The notes under the pieces are model-generated. The model saw nothing but the letters and a program-made list of their open reading frames with translations. It ran no database searches and was not told where the DNA came from. From Acidobacteriota bacterium (lineage in GTDB: Bacteria; Acidobacteriota; UBA6911; RPQK01): 11,835 nt of DNA. Location: positions 1 to 11,835 of the forward strand of contig RPQK01000149.1 in the NCBI GenBank assembly GCA_003819755.1, given 5' to 3'. The position numbers and the translations under genes were made by a program. Of this stretch, positions 6,496 through 11,827 are shown one piece after another (positions within the stretch are counted from its first letter, which is position 1; each line of letters opens with the position of its first letter).

Positions 6496-7437
6496 TCAGG
6501 CTTCGCTTCTATTCCAGATGAACGCGTAGAATTCCTTGGTGTCTCTGAAACCCAATCTTAAGTAGAGCTGGCGGGCTCTCTGGTTTTGTGCCGAAACCGA
6601 GAGGGTGACTTTTTCCACGCCTTGGGCGTGCGCGGCCCGGAAGTACCTCTCCAGAAGCGCTGTACCGAGTCCCTTACCCTGTGACTCCCTCCGGATAGAG
6701 ATCTGCGGGATCATGCCCGTTCCGCGACTGATTACGGACGTCACGAGAACGGCCGACACCCGCCCGGCCGCATCCAACGCAACCCGACTGGTCTCCGGCG
6801 AGAACTTGCCGCATCCGGGATTTTCAATGAGGTTACGGAGGAACCGGGTGCAGCCGTCTCGAGACTGGTAGTCGTAACACATCTCGTGGTCGGCCGACTC
6901 CAGGTAGCTGTCATAGATGGCATCCGCGGCAGGCAGAAAATAGCCCCGTTCCCAGGCGGCGATCCGAAAACCGGGAGGAATTGGCACCCCTTCAGCAATC
7001 GGCGCCTGGCTGAGCGGCAGCGTCATGAAGTAGCGGGACAGGGCATTGAAGCCGGCACGGGTCAGGATGGACGCTACGTCGCAGTTGAACCCGAAAACCT
7101 GGCTTTCGATGCGCCGCACCTCCTCGTGAGCCTGCAAGGCGCGAACGGCACTCGTCAAAAGGAGCTCGTAAGCCGATAGTGAGGCATGAGGGCGGCTCAC
7201 GTAGACGTTGCCCAGGTATCCCAGCGGTGGAGCGACTACATAGTAGCAGTACCCGAGGGCCCGAGATCCGTTAGCCAGGAAAAAACCGGGGAGGGTCCGG
7301 CAGCTGACATGCCGTTTGATGAGAGCGACGGCCGCCTGGTAGTCCCAATGCAGTTGAGTTCGCCAGTCTTCAAGTTCCTCGAAAAAAACGTCCTCGAGCA
7401 GAGCTGGCGAGGCCACTGCAAGGGGTAGCACCTGCAT
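6496..7437 (-). CDS. Double-GNAT N-acetyltransferase
   Basis: This 313-residue protein appears to hold two GNAT folds. The C-terminal one (about 155-313) is clear: motif A with the acetyl-CoA pyrophosphate loop RRESQGKGLGTALLER (249-264), a following beta strand and helix (VEKVTLSVSAQNQRA), then motif B LYLRLGF (291-297) and the closing strand. The N-terminal half (1-145) has the same order of elements (GYCYYVV, GYLGNVYV, a helix, then LTRAGF) but lacks a clear Q/RxxGxG loop, so it is probably structural or substrate-binding. Mycothiol synthase and other tandem GNATs share this plan. The acceptor is unknown. An in-frame TTG at 7605 would extend the protein by 56 residues into the divergent nuclease gene. 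ATG 7437 is preferred because the conserved pattern starts there and a TACAAT box sits just upstream. Confidence 0.85.
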   Translation of the reverse strand: MQVLPLAVASPALLEDVFFEELEDWRTQLHWDYQAAVALIKRHVSCRTLPGFFLANGSRALGYCYYVVAPPLGYLGNVYVSRPHASLSAYELLLTSAVRALQAHEEVRRIESQVFGFNCDVASILTRAGFNALSRYFMTLPLSQAPIAEGVPIPPGFRIAAWERGYFLPAADAIYDSYLESADHEMCYDYQSRDGCTRFLRNLIENPGCGKFSPETSRVALDAAGRVSAVLVTSVISRGTGMIPQISIRRESQGKGLGTALLERYFRAAHAQGVEKVTLSVSAQNQRARQLYLRLGFRDTKEFYAFIWNRSEA

Positions 7438-7444
7438 GCCCGCA

Positions 7445-7450
7445 ATTGTA
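7445..7450 (-). promoter_or_regulatory. Candidate -10 box (TACAAT) 7 nt upstream of the GNAT start
   Basis: On the minus strand TACAAT is followed by exactly 7 nt (TGCGGGC) and then the ATG at 7437. Transcription would begin at or next to the start codon, and no Shine-Dalgarno sequence is present, which fits a leaderless mRNA. No good -35 is visible at 16-18 bp. The 82-bp divergent gap must also hold the promoter of the nuclease gene at 7520, where TGCTATTTT at 7501-7509 is a weak extended -10 candidate. Confidence 0.4.
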
Positions 7451-7519
7451 GCACTTTCGTACTGCCGGGGTCCGAAAAGACCCGGTGTGTCAGGGCTTTC
7501 TGCTATTTTCTGGTGGCAC

Positions 7520-8542
7520 ATGAGATACATCCGGGACTTGAAAGAAAACGAGATCGTGGTTTCCTTCTCGTCAGTAAGGTCGAAGCAGGTCAAGTCCAAA
7601 CGCAACGGCGAGCCCTACCTGGAACTCGTGCTTGCGGACCGCACCGGCCAAATCGTTGCCAAGATCTGGGACGACATTGATGTGTGGCGGGAGCAGGTGC
7701 AGGAGGGGGATTCTATCAAGTACAAAGGCCGGGTCCAGCTGTACAACGGCAGTCGGCAACTGGTTGTCGAGCGGGTGCGAAAAGTCGCGCCCGCAGACCA
7801 GGCAGAAGGGTTTGACGAGTCTGAGCTGATCCCTTCCAGCGATTTCGATATCGACGAAATGTGGGATAAGCTGCACGCTCTGATCGCGTCCCACTGCCGC
7901 AGGCCCTGTATTCTGCAACTCCTGCGCTCGGTTCTGCATAATAACCGCGACAAGGTAAGAAGTTTCCCGGCCGGAACCGAGATCCATCACAACTACCGGG
8001 GCGGCTTTCTCGAGCATGTGCTCTCGGTGCTCGAAAGCGCCCTGTTCTTTGCCGCCAAATACCCGGCCTTGGATCCCGATCTGCTGGTTGCCGGCGCGGT
8101 TCTCCATGACATAGGCAAGCTGGAAGAGCTGGGGAATCCGAAGAACCCCGCTTACACGACGAAAGGTATCTTGATCGGCCACGTGGTGCTCGGTCGGGAT
8201 ATCCTGCTCGACGAGGCGCGTAAGATTCCCGATTTCCCGTCCGATCTGCTGATGCTCCTCGAACACCTTATCCTCAGTCATCAAGGGCAACTCGAGTGGG
8301 GTTCCCCGAAGGAACCGAAAACCCCGGAAGCGTTGGTGCTTCACTACATAGACGACCTCGACGCCAAGATGAACCGGGTTTTCAGGCTGCTGCGCGATGA
8401 CCAGAATGACTCGGAGTTCACGGCCTTCGATCGATTCCTCGGCAGGGCGGTTTTCAAGGGAACTCCCACCAACGAGTCGTCTGAACCCGCAGTTCCGTTG
8501 CCCGAGTCCGGCTGGCCCCTGCGCCTGGTCGCCGGGGAGTAA
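7520..8542 (+). CDS. yhaM: YhaM-like 3'-5' exoribonuclease (OB fold + HD domain)
   Basis: This 340-residue protein has the YhaM plan: an N-terminal nucleic-acid-binding OB fold (about 10-90, with KSKRNGEPYLELVLAD followed by a G-x-I-x-A-K-I-W strand) and a C-terminal HD phosphohydrolase domain (about 155-315). The metal-binding residues are visible: His166 in FLEHV, His196-Asp197 in LHDIGK, His221 in IGHVVLG, His254 in LSHQG and Asp278/Asp279 in YIDDLDAKMN. The GGFLEHV, ILSHQGQLEWGSP and DLDAKMN stretches are close to Bacillus YhaM, a Mn-dependent exonuclease acting on RNA and single-stranded DNA 3' ends. The start is ATG 7520 with GGTGG upstream. The in-frame ATG at 7436 would add 28 non-conserved residues and overlap the divergent gene's start. 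The gene is followed by a hairpin and the HPF-sigma fusion gene. Confidence 0.92.
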   Translation: MRYIRDLKENEIVVSFSSVRSKQVKSKRNGEPYLELVLADRTGQIVAKIWDDIDVWREQVQEGDSIKYKGRVQLYNGSRQLVVERVRKVAPADQAEGFDESELIPSSDFDIDEMWDKLHALIASHCRRPCILQLLRSVLHNNRDKVRSFPAGTEIHHNYRGGFLEHVLSVLESALFFAAKYPALDPDLLVAGAVLHDIGKLEELGNPKNPAYTTKGILIGHVVLGRDILLDEARKIPDFPSDLLMLLEHLILSHQGQLEWGSPKEPKTPEALVLHYIDDLDAKMNRVFRLLRDDQNDSEFTAFDRFLGRAVFKGTPTNESSEPAVPLPESGWPLRLVAGE

Positions 8543-8543
8543 C

Positions 8544-8573
8544 GATTGGGGACTGCGGCACCCCAATCCCCAA
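8544..8573. repeat. Heptamer-based inverted repeat after the yhaM stop
   Basis: GATTGGGG (8544-8551) pairs with CCCCAATC (8561-8568) around a 9-nt loop. Read in sevens, the stretch is TTGGGGA, CTGCGGC, ACCCCAA, TCCCCAA, and the first and last are exact reverse complements. It starts one base after the yhaM stop codon. No U-tract follows, so it may be only a weak terminator or mRNA-end hairpin. It resembles in plan, but not in sequence, the heptamer hairpins elsewhere in the window. Confidence 0.65.
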
Positions 8574-8582
8574 CCGGCCTAT

Positions 8583-8611
8583 TTGCTCGACCTTATCGCG
8601 GGTCATATAAT
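8583..8611 (+). promoter_or_regulatory. Promoter of the HPF-sigma fusion gene, predicted to give a leaderless mRNA
   Basis: TTGCTC (8583-8588) and a perfect TATAAT (8606-8611) are separated by exactly 17 bp. Only 7 nt (CGGGGTT) lie between the -10 box and the ATG at 8619, so the expected start of transcription is at or within a base or two of the ATG. The GGGG at 8613-8616 is too close to act as a normal ribosome site. Confidence 0.65.
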
Positions 8612-8618
8612 CGGGGTT

Positions 8619-9566
8619 ATGAACCTCAAGATACAGCACCGGAATTTTGACATCCCTCAGGCTGTCCAGCGTCTGGTCGAGAAAAAAGCACAGAAAGTGC
8701 AGAAGATGTTGCCCACCTTTTCCGACGATACCTTGGACCTCCATGTCACCCTGGAGAAGATCCCGCGCGGAAGTCAATACAAGACGTCTGTTGTGCTTAC
8801 GATTCCGCAGACGGCGATTCGTGTGGAGGAAATAGACGACAACCCGACCGGAAGCATTCAGACGAGCTTCGATGAGCTATTGCGCAAAATAAAAAAGTTC
8901 AAGAGCCAGCTCAACCGCGAGAAATTCTGGCAGCGTCAGCCGGAGGCCGTCCCGAGGGTACGGACCGAGGGGGTGCGGGAGTTTGAAAACCTGATCAATC
9001 AGAACCTGGACAAGATTCAGAACTATGTCCGGCGGGAGCTTTTCCACAGATCCCTGGCCCACAATATTCCCCCGGGAATCCTCCAGCCCGAAGCCGTGGT
9101 TGATGAGGTCTTCCTTTTGATGACCTCACAAGAAAAAGCCAAGCCGGTGAACATACAGATGGAGCAGTGGATGTATCAGGTGGCTCGGGAACAGATCGAC
9201 CGGCGCCTGGATGAACTGGACCGCGAATCTCTCCGCGTAGAAGAAACGGTTGCAGGCAAGCCGCAGTGGGAAGACGAGGTTCTGAATTTCTACCAGCCCG
9301 ATGAGTCTTTGAGGCTTGAGGATCTGCTCCGCGACCAGGCGGGGGGTAATCCAGAGCTACTGATGGAGGTCGAAGAAACCGAGCAGCAGCTCCACAAGGC
9401 GATAGCCCGTCTGCCGCGAAAGATCCGGGAATCGTTCGTGCTCTGCGTGTTGGAAGGCTTTGACCCCGTCGAGGTGGCGATGATCACTGGAAAGGACGCG
9501 GAGAAAGTCCAGAAAGATGTCGAGGATGCACGCCGGCGCCTTCGTGAACAGTTCCACACCGCCTAA
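8619..9566 (+). CDS. Fusion of ribosome hibernation-promoting factor (S30AE) domain with sigma-70-like regions
   Basis: This is a 315-residue protein with two recognisable parts. Residues 1-105 form an S30AE/HPF domain: a start like HPF (MNLKIQHRNF DI), a helix ending VEKKAQKVQKM, a strand LDLHVTLEKIP, a basic-aromatic strand, and a second helix FDELLRKIKKFKSQLNRE. HPF/RaiA domains bind the 30S decoding centre and silence ribosomes in stationary phase. Residues about 118-205 resemble sigma region 2 (FENLINQNLDKIQNYVRRE, AVVDEVFLLM, then WMYQVAREQIDRRLDEL). Residues about 250-312 resemble sigma region 4 (LHKAIARLPRKIRESFVLCVLEGF, then VEVAMITGKDAEKVQKDVEDARRRLRE). Short HPF is about 95 aa and long HPF about 190 aa with a different C-terminal dimer domain, so this is not ordinary long HPF. 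In the region 4 helix-turn-helix the usual T-V-K-S-R recognition stretch is replaced by acidic EKVQKDVED, which argues against normal -35 binding. The start is ATG 8619, directly behind a strong -10 box. Domain calls are firm for S30AE and good for sigma. Confidence 0.88.
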   Translation: MNLKIQHRNFDIPQAVQRLVEKKAQKVQKMLPTFSDDTLDLHVTLEKIPRGSQYKTSVVLTIPQTAIRVEEIDDNPTGSIQTSFDELLRKIKKFKSQLNREKFWQRQPEAVPRVRTEGVREFENLINQNLDKIQNYVRRELFHRSLAHNIPPGILQPEAVVDEVFLLMTSQEKAKPVNIQMEQWMYQVAREQIDRRLDELDRESLRVEETVAGKPQWEDEVLNFYQPDESLRLEDLLRDQAGGNPELLMEVEETEQQLHKAIARLPRKIRESFVLCVLEGFDPVEVAMITGKDAEKVQKDVEDARRRLREQFHTA

Positions 9567-9576
9567 GTCTAGAAGA

Positions 9577-9630
9577 GCCAAGGAGTAACACGGCGTCCAC
9601 TTAGGAGTGTAATCCGTGTTATTCCTTGGC
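9577..9630. repeat. 17-bp inverted repeat between the HPF-sigma gene and aminotransferase gene
   Basis: GCCAAGGAGTAACACGG (9577-9593) and CCGTGTTATTCCTTGGC (9614-9630) are reverse complements with one mismatch (G:T, which still pairs in RNA), separated by 20 nt. The element starts 10 nt after the HPF-sigma stop and ends one base before a TATAAT box. It could end the upstream transcript or act as a symmetric operator covering the -35 zone of the next promoter. No U-tract follows directly. Confidence 0.75.
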
Positions 9631-9631
9631 C

Positions 9632-9637
9632 TATAAT
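9632..9637 (+). promoter_or_regulatory. Perfect -10 box (TATAAT) 9 nt upstream of the aminotransferase start
   Basis: TATAAT is followed by 9 nt and the ATG at 9647, so a very short or absent leader is expected. No Shine-Dalgarno is seen in the gap (TAACCCTCT). The place for a -35 box falls inside the right half of the preceding inverted repeat and does not match consensus, so an activator or repressor could work there. Confidence 0.45.
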
Positions 9638-9646
9638 TAACCCTCT

Positions 9647-10834
9647 ATGAAACTCGCGAAACGACTCTCTGAGATATCTGCGTCTCCGACAATCGCGGTG
9701 ATGCAGGAAGCCCAGCGGTTAAAGAAACAGGGGATTGACGTCATCGATTTTGGTCCGGGAGAGCCTGATTTTCCAACCCCTGAACCGGTCAAGCAAGCCG
9801 GAATCGACGCTATTAAGGCCAACTTCACGAAATACACCGCCAGTTCGGGAATCGTCGAGCTGCGCCAGGTTATCGCGGACAAGTACAACCGGGAATGGGG
9901 AACCGATTTCACCGCGGCGAACGTCGTCGTCAGTTGCGGCGCCAAGCACTCCATCTACAACGTCTGTATGACGGTTTTCGAGGAAGGGGACGAAGTGCTG
10001 AATCCGGCTCCTTACTGGGTGACCTTTCCTGAGGTCGTGAAGATGACGGGAGCCAAACCAGTCGACATCATGACGACCGAGGACCAGGCATTCATTCTGG
10101 AGCCGTCTGTGGTTGAGGCGGTGATCGGTCCCAAGACTCGGGGCCTGATTGTAAACACGCCAAACAACCCGACCGGAGCCGTTATCCCAGGGGCCAATGT
10201 TGAGAAAATTGCCGCCCTCGGCCGCAAGCACAACGTGTTTCTGCTCTTCGACGAAACCTATGAGTACTTCACCTATGGGCAAAGCAAGCACGTCTCGCTG
10301 GCGTCCTTCGTCAAGTCGACCGATGACTTCTACGCGATTGTCGGATCGGCTTCGAAGACGTACTCGATGACCGGGTGGCGGATCGGCTATGCACTGGGGT
10401 GCAAAGCGCTGATCGACAAGATCGGCGAATTCCAGAGCCACGCGGCCGGTAATCCGGCGTCTATGTCCCAGAAAGCAGCATTAGCGGCTCTTCAAAGCGA
10501 CCCGAGCCTGGTGAAGGCGATGCAGGAAGAGTACTGCCGACGCCGAGAATACGTTCTCAGCGCTATCACGGAAATTCCCGGCTTTACCTGTCCGCGACCT
10601 GATGGGGCCTTCTATGTCTTCCCGAACGTGAGCGCCTGCCTGAAAGCCTCGGGCATTCCCAACTCTCAGGAATTCGCGCGTTTTCTCATTCAAGAGGCAA
10701 GGGTGGCGACGGTCCCTGGTTCTGCATTCGGCATGGAAGGGTACATCCGTCTCTCCTACGCGACCTCGATGGAGAACCTGCGGGAAGGGCTGGGGCGCAT
10801 AAAGGCGGCCGTAAGCAAGCTGATCGGGAATTGA
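9647..10834 (+). CDS. Class I PLP-dependent aminotransferase (aspartate aminotransferase type Ib-like)
   Basis: This is a 395-residue cytosolic aminotransferase of fold type I, the usual length for the Ib aspartate/prephenate aminotransferase group that links oxaloacetate or arogenate with glutamate. Visible hallmarks are DFGPGEPDFPTP (34-45, substrate loop), KYTASSGIVELR (62-73), NTPNNPTG with Asn174 (cofactor contact), Asp202 and Tyr205 in FDETYEYF (pyridine N and 3'-OH), and Lys237 in GSASKTYSMTGWRIGY as the Schiff-base lysine with Arg245 binding phosphate. Arg368 in YIRLSYA is the expected arginine for the substrate alpha-carboxylate. Substrate choice cannot be fixed from motifs alone: aspartate is likely, with prephenate or alanine possible. 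The start at ATG 9647 gives the family-typical MKLAKRLSEISASPT. The downstream stop lies in the heptamer repeat preceding trmJ. Confidence 0.95.
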   Translation: MKLAKRLSEISASPTIAVMQEAQRLKKQGIDVIDFGPGEPDFPTPEPVKQAGIDAIKANFTKYTASSGIVELRQVIADKYNREWGTDFTAANVVVSCGAKHSIYNVCMTVFEEGDEVLNPAPYWVTFPEVVKMTGAKPVDIMTTEDQAFILEPSVVEAVIGPKTRGLIVNTPNNPTGAVIPGANVEKIAALGRKHNVFLLFDETYEYFTYGQSKHVSLASFVKSTDDFYAIVGSASKTYSMTGWRIGYALGCKALIDKIGEFQSHAAGNPASMSQKAALAALQSDPSLVKAMQEEYCRRREYVLSAITEIPGFTCPRPDGAFYVFPNVSACLKASGIPNSQEFARFLIQEARVATVPGSAFGMEGYIRLSYATSMENLREGLGRIKAAVSKLIGN

Positions 10835-10908
10835 TGATTGATGATCGTCGATTGTTGATTGAAAAACGCCCCTCGATTCGACCGTCATCAATCATCAATC
10901 ATCAATCG
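10831..10908. repeat. Inverted heptamer repeats (TTGATGA / TCATCAA) between the aminotransferase gene and trmJ
   Basis: Two exact TTGATGA units (10831-10844) are followed by two degenerate ones (TCGTCGA, TTGTTGA). After a gap, three exact copies of the reverse complement TCATCAA lie at 10885-10905. The aminotransferase stop codon TGA (10832-10834) is part of the first unit. The RNA would fold into a hairpin with several registers. It resembles in plan the AAGGATG array at 117-211 but has a different unit. It sits where the trmJ leader should be and could affect trmJ translation. Confidence 0.85.
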
Positions 10909-10911
10909 AAA

Positions 10912-11673
10912 ATGGCTGCTGGTGGGGTATTCGAACGAATTGCGGTGGTCCTGGTTGAGACGGTGCAACCCGGCAACATCGGGTCGGCAGCCAGGGCAAT
11001 GAGCACAATGGGGCTCTCCCGCCTCAAACTCGTCAATCCGCGAGGAGTGCTCTCTTCGGAATGCCTCAAGATGGCGGGTAAGGCCGTGGACCTCGTCACC
11101 TCGGCCGGTGTCTTCACATCCTTGGAAGCCGCACTCGAAGACGAGAACGTTGTCATCGGGACAACTTCCAGCCGGGATCGCGAGACCAAACAGCGGCTCT
11201 ACTCGCCTCGGGAAATTGCTCCGCTCGTGCACGAATATGCTCAGTCGCAACGGGTGGCGATCGTGTTTGGATCCGAGAAACGGGGCCTGAGGGACGAGCA
11301 CCTTGCGCGTTGCCAGTACTTGATCACTATCCCCGCTCATCCCGATTACCCCGTCCTGAATCTCGCCCAGGCGGTCATGGTGGTCGCCTATGAGATCTAC
11401 AACTGTCTGGGTATCGATCTGAATCCTCATCTCGAGCTTGCGACGCAGCGATCCCGCGAGGAGATGTTTGAGCATCTGGAAAAGACGTTACTCCGTATCG
11501 GCTTCCTGAGCTCAAGCAACCCCGGGAACATCATGGACGCGATTCGCCGGTTCCTCGGGCGTGCCGATCTCACCCCGCGTGATATTCAGATTCTGAGGGG
11601 AATTCTGAGTCAGGTCGAGTGGTTTGCCCAGGAAGGGCACAAGCTGGATGCGGGGAGCATACGGAAGCCGTGA
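10912..11673 (+). CDS. trmJ: tRNA (cytidine/uridine-32-2'-O-)methyltransferase TrmJ
   Basis: This is a 253-residue SPOUT-class (trefoil-knot) methyltransferase expected to place a 2'-O-methyl on position 32 of tRNA anticodon loops using S-adenosylmethionine. Motif 1 is NIGSAARAMSTMGL (22-35), where Arg28 matches the catalytic Arg23 of E. coli TrmJ. Motif 2 is IVFGSEKRGL (117-126). Motif 3 is YPVLNLAQAVMVVAYE (146-161), which forms the knot. The C-terminal helical extension (FEHLEKTLLRIGF at 186-198, then MDAIRRFLGRA and ILRGIL) is specific to TrmJ rather than TrmL or other SpoU proteins. The start is taken as ATG 10912, where similarity begins. ATG 10834 or TTG 10831 in frame would translate the heptamer repeats into a non-conserved 27-residue leader. 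No good ribosome site precedes 10912, so the start is moderately uncertain. Confidence 0.94.
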   Translation: MAAGGVFERIAVVLVETVQPGNIGSAARAMSTMGLSRLKLVNPRGVLSSECLKMAGKAVDLVTSAGVFTSLEAALEDENVVIGTTSSRDRETKQRLYSPREIAPLVHEYAQSQRVAIVFGSEKRGLRDEHLARCQYLITIPAHPDYPVLNLAQAVMVVAYEIYNCLGIDLNPHLELATQRSREEMFEHLEKTLLRIGFLSSSNPGNIMDAIRRFLGRADLTPRDIQILRGILSQVEWFAQEGHKLDAGSIRKP

Positions 11674-11687
11674 CTGCTGACTGCTGA
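11671..11687. repeat. Short TGACTGC heptamer repeat at the trmJ stop codon
   Basis: TGACTGC occurs twice in tandem and is followed by TGA (2.4 units), with the trmJ stop codon as its first three bases. No facing reverse-complement array is present within the window. It may be a remnant or seed of the same class of heptamer arrays. Confidence 0.6.
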
Positions 11688-11709
11688 GAAGGTGTGAAAA
11701 AATCAAGCG

Positions 11710-11827
11710 TGGCGACGGGCTTTTATCGTGGCCGGACTCTCCAGAGTCCGGCGCGTACATCGTGCAACCAGCCATCATCCACGCGCCGGACTCTGGAGAG
11801 TCCGGCCACGATAAAAGCCCGGCGCCA
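11710..11827. repeat. 47-bp-arm inverted repeat containing nested palindromes
   Basis: Left arm 11710-11756 and right arm 11781-11827 are reverse complements with a single mismatch in 47 positions, around a 24-nt loop (11757-11780). Each arm carries its own palindrome, CCGGACTCT-CC-AGAGTCCGG on the left and CCGGACTCT-GG-AGAGTCCGG on the right. The DNA or RNA can therefore fold either as one long hairpin or as two separate hairpins (cruciform-like). It lies 37 nt after the trmJ stop with no gene between. This looks like a REP/BIME- or MITE-type dispersed intergenic element and may also act as a terminator. Confidence 0.92.

Noticed and set aside
7438..7605. TTG-initiated 56-codon extension of the GNAT gene
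   Set aside because: It would overlap the divergent YhaM gene's start and OB-fold codons, and its residues do not look like a GNAT N-terminus.
7571..8566. 331-codon minus-strand open frame
   Set aside because: It is antisense to the YhaM-like gene with its full HD motif set, and its translation has no family-like features.
8397..8618. In-frame extension upstream of the HPF-sigma gene
   Set aside because: It overlaps the end of yhaM. The HPF domain begins at the ATG at 8619, directly behind a promoter.
9719..10441. 240-codon minus-strand open frame
   Set aside because: It is antisense to the aminotransferase gene, which has all catalytic residues. The predicted product looks like random high-GC translation.
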